A DNA stretch of 34,101 nt, taken from positions 1 to 34,101 of the forward strand of contig JBJHDM010000036.1 of NCBI GenBank assembly GCA_050486545.1, given 5' to 3'. A program made the position numbers and the translations under genes. This DNA is from DAOMNN01 sp050486545. GTDB taxonomy: Bacteria; Pseudomonadota; Gammaproteobacteria; Burkholderiales; Rhodocyclaceae. Positions 1 through 6,674 of the stretch are shown here, in pieces. Under the pieces are notes generated by a model, which was given only the letters and a program-made list of their open reading frames with translations, did not search any database and was not told the origin of the DNA. How positions within the stretch are numbered: position 1 is the stretch's first letter; each line of letters starts with the position of its first letter.

Positions 1-58
1 CGGGGGTCCGCCCACCCTGCACAGCTTCCACATCGAACACCACCGATTCCCTTTCCAT
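1..58 (-). CDS. Start of an IS21-type element gene (istA-like), cut by window edge
   Basis: On the minus strand an ATG at 58 opens 19 codons (beginning MERESVVFDVE) that run off the window start. A good ribosome binding site, AAGGAG, lies 6 nt upstream (65-70). It follows directly after the terminal repeats at 82-132, the place where the first gene (istA, transposase) of an IS21-family element starts. Too little protein is visible to confirm the family; assignment rests on position and on the terminal repeats. It could also be another gene carried at the element end. Confidence 0.4.
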   Translation of the reverse strand, partial: MERESVVFDVEAVQGGRTP

Positions 59-132
59 CTCTGACTCCTTCAGGTCGATGGGTGGGGAAAATTCGATTAC
101 CACAAGTGGGGATTATTGGATTACCGCTGACA
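59..132 (-). mobile_element. Terminus of an IS21-family-like insertion sequence
   Basis: Read from the minus strand, the end begins TGTCAGCGGTAATCC. Two 20-bp direct repeats (82-101 and 106-125, 17 of 20 positions identical, core GTGGGG....ATT.GATTACC) are spaced 24 bp apart. A TG..CA terminus with several subterminal repeats followed by a gene is the IS21-family layout. The outermost base is 132, and the IS91 transposase reading frame resumes immediately at 133, so this element appears to have inserted into the IS91 gene. The other end lies outside the window. Confidence 0.55.
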
Positions 133-877
133 CTTCACCCTGGTGCTGCACACTTGGCGCCAGGATCTGGCGCGCCACGTCCATGTACACGCGCTCGTCG
201 CCGGTGGCGCCCTCACCGCAGCCGGCACGTGGGTCCGTCCCATGCGCGGCTTCCTCTTTCCGGTGAAGGCGCTCTCGCGCGTGTTTCGCGGCAAGTTCGT
301 GGCGGCGCTCGCGGCCGAACGGGCGGCAGACCACTTGCCGGAGTTGGCCACAGAGGTCGCCTGGAAGCCGCTCAAGGCGGCGCTCTACGCCAACGACTGG
401 GTGGTCTACGCCAAGGCGCCGCTGGGCGGGCCCGGACAGGTGCTCGAGTATCTGGCCCGCTACACCCACCGGGTCGCGATCTCGAACGAGCGCATCGTCG
501 CCGTCGACGACGACGAAGTCGCCTTCCGGGTGCGCGCCGACGCGGCCACGGGCAAGAAGCGCACCGTGCGATTGGGCGGTGCCCAGTTTGTCGCGCGCTT
601 CTTCCTCCACGTGCTGCCCGCCGGCTTCAAACGCATCCGCCACTACGGGTTGCTCGCGCCCGCCCACAAGACGAAGCGGCTGGCTGCAGCGCGCGCCGCC
701 CTCGACACGCCAGCGCCCAAACCGACCGTGATCGAGTCGGTCGCAGCCTTCTTCGCGCGCATCGAACGCGCCGACTGGCTCGCGTGCCCGCACTGCGGAC
801 GCGGCCACTTCGTGGCAACGGCCCCGCTGGCGCCCGTACGAGCACCGGCCCCGACCTCGCGTGGGCCACCGCCATAA
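133..877 (+). pseudogene. IS91-family transposase, 5' part missing
   Basis: The remaining ~245 codons carry the HUH-type IS91 transposase signature: an H-x-H-x-H metal-binding motif (HVHVH, about 40 nt downstream of the break) and the catalytic YxxxY motif (EYLARYTHRVAISNERI region, about 450-485), then a C-terminal CPHC pair. IS91 transposases act by rolling-circle transposition with a tyrosine nucleophile. The N-terminal zinc-binding region is missing because the IS21-like end at 132 interrupts the frame; a stop lies in frame just upstream at 128-130. The GTG at 143 is only the first internal start, not the natural one. Non-functional as seen here, although the missing portion may exist beyond the other element's far end. 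Confidence 0.85.
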
Positions 878-1121
878 TGCCGCTCCCGCTCCGCCCGCCC
901 CGACCAATGCCCACCGACGGTGGCAGGGGCACCCGTGTGCCTTGCGCGCCCTGGCGGCCCGATACGTTGCGTCTCCTCGGCAAAAATGCACTCCTGCACC
1001 GCCTTCGATATCCCTTCGGCCGTGTATTGCGTCACAGCACTGCGCACTCGACCATGCCAACGGGTTGCAAAGCGCTCCTCGACGCTTACAATCCCCTTAG
1101 CCAACGTCATCACCCGGTTTA
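878..1121. other. Gene-free stretch, probable 3' flank of the IS91 element
   Basis: No convincing coding region on either strand. The GC-rich sequence directly follows the IS91 transposase stop. An ACAATCCCCTTA stretch (1088-1099) just before the first attC site may be the IS91-type terminus, but this cannot be shown from one copy. Confidence 0.35.
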
Positions 1122-1204
1122 GTCCAACGAGGTTTATCCGCCGCCATGACCGCATCGCCTCATCCCGCGCGCCTGCAGCGGCGGATAAACGCTATTCGTT
1201 GGGC
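1122..1204 (+). other. attC recombination site (integron cassette boundary) 1
   Basis: The 7-base R'' core GTCCAAC (1122-1128, fits RYYYAAC) and R' core GTTGGGC (1198-1204, fits GTTRRRY) are exact mutual complements. Between them lies a 13-bp perfect inverted repeat: GTTTATCCGCCGC (1132-1144) and GCGGCGGATAAAC (1178-1190). Such a self-pairing site with these core boxes defines an attC. The next gene starts 47 bp after it, as expected for the start of a gene cassette. Confidence 0.8.
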
Positions 1205-1250
1205 GTAGCGGCAGCGCCGTTCCTGCCGCGCTACTAAGGGAGTTACTTAT

Positions 1251-1598
1251 ATGGCAGAACAAGACGTGCGGGAGGGGTCTAGTGATAGTGATCTTTCTCC
1301 AACTGCATCTAGCGGACTCTTTCCTGACGACATGTCGCCAAGTTCAATTGCGTTCTGGCGACATTTTGTTGCGTTGTTTGGCGCAATGGTGGTTCTAGGA
1401 TCAAAGCCGATGTGGCCGCATGGCCTACTATCCGTTGTTGCCTATCACATTGGCTCGTTGCTGTGGGCATTAGGTTTAGCCGGGCTAGCATGCCTGTTCT
1501 TCACAAAGAAGATGAAAGGCAAGTTTTGGCGGCTGTTTATCCAAATTTCTTGGTTTATTGCTGTCGCTGTTATCGCAAGAAATCTTGGCTTCACATAA
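1251..1598 (+). CDS. Cassette-borne small membrane protein of unknown function
   Basis: A 115-aa protein with a hydrophilic Ser/Asp-rich N-terminus (~30 aa), then about three hydrophobic segments (roughly residues 38-52, 60-86 and 94-113) separated by a KKMKGK basic loop. The start is supported by AAGGGAG, 8 nt upstream of the ATG. It sits between two attC sites and is oriented as cassette genes normally are, right after the first site. Codon use is visibly lower in GC than the chromosomal genes further right, consistent with acquisition. I do not recognise the family. Confidence 0.65.
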   Translation: MAEQDVREGSSDSDLSPTASSGLFPDDMSPSSIAFWRHFVALFGAMVVLGSKPMWPHGLLSVVAYHIGSLLWALGLAGLACLFFTKKMKGKFWRLFIQISWFIAVAVIARNLGFT

Positions 1599-1658
1599 AA
1601 CAGAGTGACTTCCTGTTACATACCTAAAAGACACAAGGCCCTTACGGACGGCACCAAT

Positions 1659-1731
1659 GCCCAACTCGGCAGTCCACATGGACGCTGCGCGATAACGCCG
1701 CGCAGCGCCGGTGAATCGCCCCGGGTTTCAC
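1659..1731 (+). other. attC recombination site 2 (imperfect)
   Basis: R'' core GCCCAAC (1659-1665) fits RYYYAAC. Nine bases later a stem forms between CGCTGCGC (1683-1690) and GCGCAGCG (1700-1707), extended by CAC.TGG/CCGGTG with an unpaired A at 1682, the extrahelical-base layout of attC sites. The expected R' position holds GTTTCAC (1725-1731), which keeps only the GTT of the consensus, so recombination through this site may be weak. Confidence 0.6.
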
Positions 1732-2060
1732 AAAGCCACGGAGCACTCCATGTCACCAACTCATGCATTTGATGCCAAGCTGTGGATCACTGAGAACATG
1801 CTGGGCGGAACTGAACTGAGCCCGGGGGCAACCTCGGCGGTTGCGAACTTCACATTGATGTGGAATCTCTTCGAAGGCGTTGTTTGTAGAAATCACGCCA
1901 ACGTGAGCGAATTCGAACGGTTAGCTACGCGCCTTGCTGAGGATCCAGTGGAAGGCAGCGACTTGGCCGCCCTTCAGGACTGCCTAGCCTTTTGGTCCTT
2001 TCGATACCGAAACCCGGAGGGATTCTCGTCCAGATTCGAGGGCCTGCACTTCCGCTCTAA

Positions 2061-3277
2061 GGAAGCGCTGAAGTAATCGCTTCCACCGTACAGGCGGACG
2101 GATGTTCAGCTTGAATGGTTGAAATATGCATAAATTTTGCGTCTCACCGCTGCTGGGCAGGTCGATTCAGGTCGTATTGGCCCCTTTTTCGTCGCGCTCC
2201 GGTTCTCAGGACGCAATTCGACTGTCGAGCGCCAACAGGCGTCGGCGCGCGATGAACAGATTGGCCATGGCGAACAACGAGAGCAACTGGGCATTGTTTT
2301 TGGCCAAACCACGGTATCGGGTCTTGCGGTGACGAAACAGGTTCTTCACGACGTGGAACGGATGCTCGACCTTGGCGCGGATGCGCGCCTTGCCTTGCTC
2401 GTACGCTTCCATCAGACGACCGAGCCGATCCTTGGACAGTGTGCGACGCTTGCCTGGGCGCATGGCCACATGCCACTGAACATCCAGCGCCTTGTTCTCG
2501 TCGCGCTTGTGAACACCCTGATAGCCCGTATCGGCCAACACATCAGTCTCTTTACCGTGCAGCAGCGCATGAGCTTGGGTGACATCGGCCACATTGGCGG
2601 CCGTACCCACGACCGTATGCACCAGCCCGGAGTCGATATCGGCGCCAATGTGCGCCTTCATCCCGAAGTGCCACTGATTGCCTTTCTTGGCTTGGTGCAT
2701 CTCTGGATCGCGTGCATTGGCGCGATTCTTGGTCGAGGGCGGTGCGGCGATGATGGTCGCGTCAACAATCGTGCCCTCGCGCATCATCAAGCCCTTCTCG
2801 GCCAAATGCGCGTTGATCGTCTCGAACAGTTGCTTGGTCAGCCCCTGCGCTTCGAGCAGTCGCCGAAACTTGAGCAAGGTCGTCGCATCCGGCGCGGATT
2901 CACGTGCCAAGTCAATGCCCACAAATCGGCGAATCGCCTGGCTGTCGTAGATCGCGTCCTCCATCCCCTCGTCGGACAGGCCGAAGCACTGTTGTGCCAA
3001 GTACATTCTGAGCATGCGCTCAAGGCCAATCGGCGGTCTGCCGCGGCCGCCACCCTTGGGGTAGAACGGTTCAAGCGCACTGAGCATCGCAGCCCACGGC
3101 GTCACCGCCTCGATCTCTGCGAGGAAACGGTCGCGTCGGGTCAGCTTCTTCTTGTTTGCGTACTCGAAGTCGGAAAAGCTCGATTGCATCGGAGGTCTCG
3201 CTGTCGATCTGCTGATGCTATTGTCTCAAAGCGCATCCGGTCACAGGACAGGGCACTCGGAATAAATCAGCGCTTCC
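2061..3277 (-). mobile_element. Complete IS5-family insertion sequence, 1217 bp
   Basis: The ends are an 11-bp perfect inverted repeat, GGAAGCGCTGA (2061-2071) and its complement (3267-3277). They are flanked by a direct CTAA duplication (2057-2060 and 3278-3281), which matches the YTAR target preference and 4-bp duplication of IS5-family elements. It holds a single transposase gene on the minus strand with an intact frame. The intact terminal repeats, target duplication and open frame suggest a fairly recent insertion. Confidence 0.88.
2206..3189 (-). CDS. IS5-family transposase (DDE)
   Basis: A 327-aa transposase that cuts and pastes its element through an RNase H-like DDE site. The N-terminal ~100 aa (ending FVGIDLARESAPDATTLLKFRR) is the conserved DUF772-like region of IS5 enzymes. 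The catalytic residues are likely D143 (IVDATII), D220 (LADTGYQG) and E275 (AKVEHPFHV, within the typical R/K-rich E region ending in KTRYRGLAKN). Length is normal for the family and no frameshift is visible. There is no strong ribosome binding site before the ATG at 3189, common for transposases. It is the only gene in the element at 2061-3277. Confidence 0.95.
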   Translation of the reverse strand: MQSSFSDFEYANKKKLTRRDRFLAEIEAVTPWAAMLSALEPFYPKGGGRGRPPIGLERMLRMYLAQQCFGLSDEGMEDAIYDSQAIRRFVGIDLARESAPDATTLLKFRRLLEAQGLTKQLFETINAHLAEKGLMMREGTIVDATIIAAPPSTKNRANARDPEMHQAKKGNQWHFGMKAHIGADIDSGLVHTVVGTAANVADVTQAHALLHGKETDVLADTGYQGVHKRDENKALDVQWHVAMRPGKRRTLSKDRLGRLMEAYEQGKARIRAKVEHPFHVVKNLFRHRKTRYRGLAKNNAQLLSLFAMANLFIARRRLLALDSRIAS

Positions 3278-3561
3278 CTAACGATCGCCGCGAGGTTGTC
3301 GAAGGTGTGTTGCTTGGAAATCGCGAAGATTTGAAGGACAAGCTTCTGTCGTTGATGGTCATCGTCTATCGTCTACGGAACAATCTCTTCCATGGTCTCA
3401 AGACCATAGACATGTTAAACGACCAAATTCAGAACCTGAACACCGCCAGTCATTGCCTAGGTACGCTCCTCCGCGCGACACGCACTCACCTCGTACTGAA
3501 CCAACCTCGCCGAACGAATAGAACTACTCGGTCCGCGCAGAGTTCATCGTGACATCCGCGA

Positions 3562-3628
3562 AACCCACCTCGGCAGTCGAGCGGACCTGCGCAAAAAACC
3601 GCGCAGGCCGCTCACTTCTACGTTGACC
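3562..3628 (+). other. attC recombination site 3 (R'' degenerate)
   Basis: A long stem GAGCGG-A-CCTGCGC (3579-3592) pairs with GCGCAGGCCGCTC (3601-3613 region) around an A-rich loop, leaving one unpaired A on the left arm. The stem core is nearly the same as in the next site (4041-4075). GTTGACC at 3622-3628 fits the R' position except for one base. No clear RYYYAAC box is visible on the left, so the outer boundary is approximate. Confidence 0.6.
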
Positions 3629-3665
3629 TCTTACACCGTCCCCATCATTTTCTTACGGAGCCAAT

Positions 3666-4022
3666 ATGCCAGTAGTCGACTTTTACTTCTCCACTACAAA
3701 TCTGAATGCCGTAGCCAGCCATCTTCAGTCTTTGAGCGGCTCTCCATTTACTGGTCAAACAATCCAGCAGATCGAAAGCCAACTCGTTACTGCATCCATC
3801 AATATGTTTGCTTCGAGATACTGCAACCTACCATCAGTTTCCGCGCAAACTGTGAACCAAGGAGAACTGCATGCCGCAGTTCTATGGAAAGGTATCGGTT
3901 CAATATTTTCCGCTAGTGCAGGTGTTGCTGGCGGTGGTTTCCTCCTTCAGCAGCAGAACGTGAATGTTCAAGTGACGGGACAGTATGTTGTCAGCGTCGA
4001 TCTATGGGCCTATCTTGGCTAG
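3666..4022 (+). CDS. Cassette-borne hypothetical protein, 118 aa
   Basis: The gene fills one cassette: it starts 37 bp after the R' box of attC 3 and its stop codon lies 2 bp before the R'' box of attC 4. ATG 3666 has CGGAG 5 nt upstream. The protein lacks a clear signal peptide; it has a Ser/Gln-rich first half with two Cys-free helices and a glycine/alanine-rich stretch (about residues 76-92, SIFSASAGVAGGGFLLQQQ) followed by a beta-like tail ending VVSVDLWAYLG. No known family recognised. The tight fit between two sites is the main support for its being real. Confidence 0.65.
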   Translation: MPVVDFYFSTTNLNAVASHLQSLSGSPFTGQTIQQIESQLVTASINMFASRYCNLPSVSAQTVNQGELHAAVLWKGIGSIFSASAGVAGGGFLLQQQNVNVQVTGQYVVSVDLWAYLG

Positions 4023-4024
4023 AG

Positions 4025-4091
4025 GTCTAACACTACAATCCACCGGACCTGCGCGAAAAGCCGCGCAGGCCGGTGATTTTGAACGTTATAC
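4025..4091 (+). other. attC recombination site 4 (best preserved)
   Basis: R'' GTCTAAC (4025-4031) and R' GTTATAC (4085-4091) are complementary at 6 of 7 positions. Both are separated by 9 nt from a stem made of CACCGG-A-CCTGCGC (4041-4054) and GCGCAGGCCGGTG (4063-4075), with one extrahelical A. Spacing is symmetric, total 67 bp. The preceding stop codon and following start codon are at typical cassette distances. Confidence 0.87.
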
Positions 4092-4124
4092 CTATTTCTG
4101 AAGCTCAAACTGATCGGAGGGAGT

Positions 4125-4793
4125 ATGGCAACACATCCGTACATTTCAGGTGCCGGAAACATCACGCAGATGGTGATGCAGCTTCGGAAGTCATTCCCTG
4201 CAGCGATCAATTCTGACACCGTGAAGAGGCTCGGCATCGCACCGAATAACGAGAGCTACGTCATCAACGTTCTTCAGTTTATCGGCGTTATTGATTCCGA
4301 AGGGAAGAAGACACCCGATGCGGCGAAAGTGTTTTCTCATCACAAGGATGAAGATTTCTCGAAGCACTTTGGTGCATTGGTACAGAAGGCATACAGCGCG
4401 TTATTCGACCTTCACGGAAACGATGCATGGAAGCTCAGCAACGATGATCTAATCACTTTTTTTCGCCAGAGCGATCAAACAAGCGCGACCATTGGAGGGC
4501 GTCAAGCCGGTACTTTCAAAGTGCTTGCAGGTCTATCTGGCGAAGGCGACCTACCGGAACCAAAGCAAAAGCAGAGAAATGGAGGAAAGGCTCCAAAGCA
4601 AGCAAAGCTTAAGGTTTCCCCCGCTCCGGCGGTCGCTACGCCTCCACCGAACACCAGAGGCACACCGCCGATTGCAGGGAATCAGGCCCTTGGTCTAACC
4701 GTTCGGGTGGAAATCAACTTACCTGCAGATGGCTCGAAGGAAACCTACGATGCTATCTTTAAGAGCATCAAGGAGAACCTCTTAGGTGGATAA
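4125..4793 (+). CDS. DUF5343-family protein, partner of a HEPN gene
   Basis: A 222-aa cytosolic protein. The N-terminal ~135 aa (MATHPYISGAGNITQMVMQL, then LRKSFPAAINSDTVKRLGIA, NESYVINVLQFIGVID) has the winged-helix-like look of DUF5343, in which a short helix-turn-helix-like unit is followed by an ID(S)EGK turn and a conserved tail ending before a Pro/Lys-rich linker (about 150-185). The C-terminal ~40 aa (GLTVRVEINLPADGSKETYD) resembles a small beta-alpha oligomerisation unit. GGAGG lies 4 nt before ATG 4125. It overlaps the next gene by 8 nt, so the two are translationally coupled. A role as regulator, adaptor or antitoxin for the HEPN protein is inferred from this pairing only. Confidence 0.8.
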   Translation: MATHPYISGAGNITQMVMQLRKSFPAAINSDTVKRLGIAPNNESYVINVLQFIGVIDSEGKKTPDAAKVFSHHKDEDFSKHFGALVQKAYSALFDLHGNDAWKLSNDDLITFFRQSDQTSATIGGRQAGTFKVLAGLSGEGDLPEPKQKQRNGGKAPKQAKLKVSPAPAVATPPPNTRGTPPIAGNQALGLTVRVEINLPADGSKETYDAIFKSIKENLLGG

Positions 4794-5262
4794 TCCCCTT
4801 GACAGCTTCGAGCGAGTTGTACGACGAGCCCGGACATTCACCGAGGCTCGTTCGGAGCCCGCTGGCGGATCACACCCGTTTGACGAGAGAAATATCCATT
4901 CCAAGATCCAAGGCATTTCCAAGAAGCTCTTTGACGACGGGCATTATGCGCCAGCGACGTTTGAGGCTTACAAGCTGGTAGATAAGGAAGTTGCGGATTT
5001 CGCGAAGGTAAGCGAATCAGGTGTAAAGCTGATGATGAAAGCCTTCAACGAGCAGACTCCACTTATTAAGCTCACGAACATGACTTCCACAAGCGAAAAG
5101 GACGAGCAAGAGGGCTACAAATTCATCTTCTCGGGCTCCATCATGGCCATTCGCAACCCTAGGGGGCATGAGTATGGCGTACAAGACTCACCCACCGATT
5201 GCTTGGATCATCTAAGCCTTGCGTCGATGCTGCTACGGCGGCTAGAGCGCGCAAAGAGATAG
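4786..5262 (+). CDS. TIGR02391-family (Ymh-like) HEPN protein
   Basis: A 158-aa protein matching the TIGR02391/Ymh-type pattern: N-terminal HPFDERNIHSKI, middle GHYAPATFEAYKLVDKEV, LMMKAFNE, and a C-terminal FIFSGSIMAIRNPRGHE. R123-N-P-R-G-H128 is the RX4H motif of HEPN domains, several of which cut RNA. The GTG start at 4786 overlaps the end of the DUF5343 gene, with AAGGAG about 10 nt upstream. The stop at 5262 touches the R'' box of the next attC remnant, so both genes belong to one cassette. A toxin or abortive-infection role is plausible but inferred. The family also occurs in phage and mobile contexts. Confidence 0.82.
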   Translation: MDNPLDSFERVVRRARTFTEARSEPAGGSHPFDERNIHSKIQGISKKLFDDGHYAPATFEAYKLVDKEVADFAKVSESGVKLMMKAFNEQTPLIKLTNMTSTSEKDEQEGYKFIFSGSIMAIRNPRGHEYGVQDSPTDCLDHLSLASMLLRRLERAKR

Positions 5263-5319
5263 GTATAACAAGTGCTTCCAGCCGACGAAATAATAGGGGA
5301 CACCCATTAGCCGGCTGGC
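5263..5319 (+). other. Partial or disrupted attC site, right end of the cassette array
   Basis: GTATAAC (5263-5269) is the exact complement of the R' box GTTATAC of attC 4, as expected for the R'' of the cassette closed here. CCAGCCG (about 5278-5284) can pair with CGGCTGG (about 5313-5319), but the intervening ATAATAGGGGACACCCATTA does not look like attC and no GTT box follows. The site seems truncated or interrupted. Confidence 0.4.
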
Positions 5320-5623
5320 GTCAAGCGAGCAAACGATCCCATGGCGGCGCCAGCCGCCGGTCTTGAATCCTTCCCCACACCTCGCACAGCAGCCGACCGC
5401 GCCCGTTTCTTCAAATCATGGCTGCGACGAATCGCGCCAGACACCCATCAGGATCAAGCGAACGGCGGTGACACCGCCTGCGGAACAGGGAAGGGGTCAG
5501 GTCTAGCTACGTAGCATCACTCAAACCAGGTAAGAGAAGGGGTCATTGCCAGTCCGCGAACGGGGTGCGGGATGCTGACCCCCATCCTTGCTTTCCGCGC
5601 TGCTTCCCGACGCGCGTTGGGAC
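5320..5623. other. Gene-free stretch with short palindromes
   Basis: No supported gene. Two short inverted repeats are present: GGCGGC/GCCGCC (5343-5358) and GGCGGTG-A-CACCGCC (5464-5478). Phrases like GGGGACACCC and AGGGGTCAGGTC recall debris of transposable elements, but no transposase or clear ends can be defined. The region separates the cassette array from the ECF sigma operon. Confidence 0.4.
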
Positions 5624-5653
5624 TGTATCCCTTTGCGCCTGCACTCCGTCTAA
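5624..5653 (+). promoter_or_regulatory. Probable ECF-sigma promoter of the 5718-7583 operon
   Basis: TGTATCC (5624-5630) and CGTCTAA (5647-5653) are separated by 16 bp. A -35 of the TGTAACC/TGTATCC type and a -10 of the CGTC type at this spacing are typical of promoters read by ECF sigma factors. It lies 65 bp upstream of the first gene of an operon that itself encodes an ECF sigma factor, which suggests autoregulation. Not tested; only one copy was found in the window. Confidence 0.55.
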
Positions 5654-5717
5654 GAGGGTAGACAGTCGGCTAATGCCTGGACATCGTGAACCAACCGATC
5701 AAGGAAAGGAACAAGCC

Positions 5718-6014
5718 ATGAGCGATCTCAGCGCCCGCGAACGCGAGCTCGTCGCAATAGGTGCGGCGATGGGCAGCAACTGCGCACCGTGCATCGAGCA
5801 TCACATTCCGGCGGCGAGAAACACCGGCCTGACGGATTGGCAGATCTCCGAAGCCATCCGGCTGGCCGATAAGGTCCGGCAAGTCCCGGTACGCAAGGTT
5901 CTTGATACCGCTCTGCGGATGCTTTCGCAGCCGTCGGCTGGTGGCCCAACCGGCGAAGTCGATTCCGTGCGCTCGGATACCGTTCCGAGCGTGGTGCGGC
6001 ACTGCTGCGGCTAG
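5718..6014 (+). CDS. AhpD-like carboxymuconolactone decarboxylase family protein
   Basis: A 98-aa single-domain protein of the CMD/AhpD superfamily. N21-C-A-P-C25-I-E-H28-H29 is the CxxCxxH redox motif of AhpD-like alkylhydroperoxidases, which reduce peroxides or relay electrons through a Cys pair; the flanking helices (ERELVAIGAAMGSNCAPC, ISEAIRLADKVR) fit the family. ATG 5718 is preceded by AAGGAAAGGAA; longer upstream starts run through the putative promoter and lack support. An odd feature is a ~30-aa extension ending VVRHCCG, giving a vicinal Cys pair at the C-terminus that could bind metal or take part in thiol exchange. It is the first gene of the ECF sigma operon. Confidence 0.88.
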   Translation: MSDLSARERELVAIGAAMGSNCAPCIEHHIPAARNTGLTDWQISEAIRLADKVRQVPVRKVLDTALRMLSQPSAGGPTGEVDSVRSDTVPSVVRHCCG

Positions 6015-6038
6015 TTTAGTTCGTGAGCCAATGCGGCG

Positions 6039-6064
6039 CCCGGCGAGGCCGCGGCCTCGCCGGG
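6039..6064. repeat. 26-bp perfect palindrome between the AhpD-like and sigma genes
   Basis: Each arm is 13 bases, CCCGGCGAGGCCG (6039-6051) with its exact complement next to it (6052-6064). It is located 25 bp after the AhpD-like stop and 26 bp before the sigma factor start. There is no T-run, so it is not a standard terminator; a transcript hairpin setting relative expression, or a protein-binding site, would fit. Confidence 0.6.
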
Positions 6065-6090
6065 TACCGAACTCACCTGGAGACAGCGAA

Positions 6091-6654
6091 ATGGAACAGT
6101 CAACCCAACGACCTTCGTTCCCGGACCTCGTTCAGGAACTTTCGCAACCTCTCTTGCGCTACCTCCAACGGTACGTTGGCGATCGTGCCATCGCTGAGGA
6201 ACTTCTCCAGGAAACCTTGGGGCGAATGTCGCGTGGCCTCCCCGGGTTTGCCGGCCATTCGAGTGTGAAGACGTGGGCGTATTCCATAGCCACCCATGTC
6301 GCTGCCGACTACCTGCGAAAACCCGAACGCAAAGTTCATATCGTCGAGGTAACCGATGTAACGGACTTGGTAGACACGGACCGTAGTGTCGATGAAAAGC
6401 TGGTCGTCGACGAGATGAACGCGTGCGTGCGGCAAGTGATCAACAGTCTGGCGGCGGACTACCGAGCGGCGCTCGTCCTGCACGAATTGGAAGGCCTCAC
6501 GGCCAAGGAAGTAGCCGAGACATGCGATTGTTCCTTGCCTACGGCGAAGATCAGAATTCACAGATCTCGCCTGCGCCTTAAAGAGGCACTGCAGCAACAG
6601 TGCGAGTTCTATCGAGATGTGGACGGTGTTTTCCGGTGTGATCGCAAGCAATAG
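6091..6654 (+). CDS. ECF-type RNA polymerase sigma factor with C-terminal Cys tail
   Basis: A 187-aa sigma-70-family factor that directs RNA polymerase to specific promoters. Region 2 is at about residues 18-80 (LLRYLQRYVGDRAIAEELLQ, then FAGHSSVKTWAYSIATHVAADYLR) and region 4 at about 115-170 (YRAALVLHELEGLTAKEVAE, then SLPTAKIRIHRSRLRLKEAL, the helix-turn-helix binding the -35). Region 3 is absent, as in ECF factors. The tail CEFYRDVDGVFRCDRK has two Cys 13 residues apart, possibly a metal- or redox-responsive element replacing a separate anti-sigma factor, since none is encoded nearby. ATG 6091 has TGGAGA about 7 nt upstream. It lies between an AhpD-like gene and a hydrolase gene in one operon. 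Confidence 0.93.
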   Translation: MEQSTQRPSFPDLVQELSQPLLRYLQRYVGDRAIAEELLQETLGRMSRGLPGFAGHSSVKTWAYSIATHVAADYLRKPERKVHIVEVTDVTDLVDTDRSVDEKLVVDEMNACVRQVINSLAADYRAALVLHELEGLTAKEVAETCDCSLPTAKIRIHRSRLRLKEALQQQCEFYRDVDGVFRCDRKQ

Positions 6655-6674
6655 AAGACGGGCGAGGCAAATCC

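Larger units (their letters stand above)
1750..3552 (+). pseudogene. HEPN-domain protein gene, split by the IS5-family insertion
   Basis: Removing the insertion element (2061-3277) and one copy of the duplicated CTAA joins 1750-2060 to 3282-3552 in one frame of 193 codons. The start is ATG 1750 with GGAG 6 nt upstream; an earlier GTG at 1711 lies inside the attC. In the restored protein, VYRLRNNLFHG (residues ~132-142) carries R136-x4-H141, the RX4-6H motif of HEPN domains, many of which are RNases in toxin-antitoxin and defence systems. The front part (MSPTHAFDAKLW...) is helical in appearance with no motif I recognise. The insertion separates the putative catalytic half from the start codon, so the gene is very probably inactive. 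The gene lies between attC sites 2 and 3 as a cassette. Confidence 0.75.

Noticed and set aside
2137..3552. 471-codon plus-strand frame through the IS5 element
   Set aside because: Antisense to the transposase; only its last ~90 codons are real, as the 3' half of the split HEPN gene.
1122..4091. Repeated palindromic sites considered as a CRISPR array or REP elements
   Set aside because: Unequal spacing of hundreds of bases, genes in between and attC core boxes point to integron sites.
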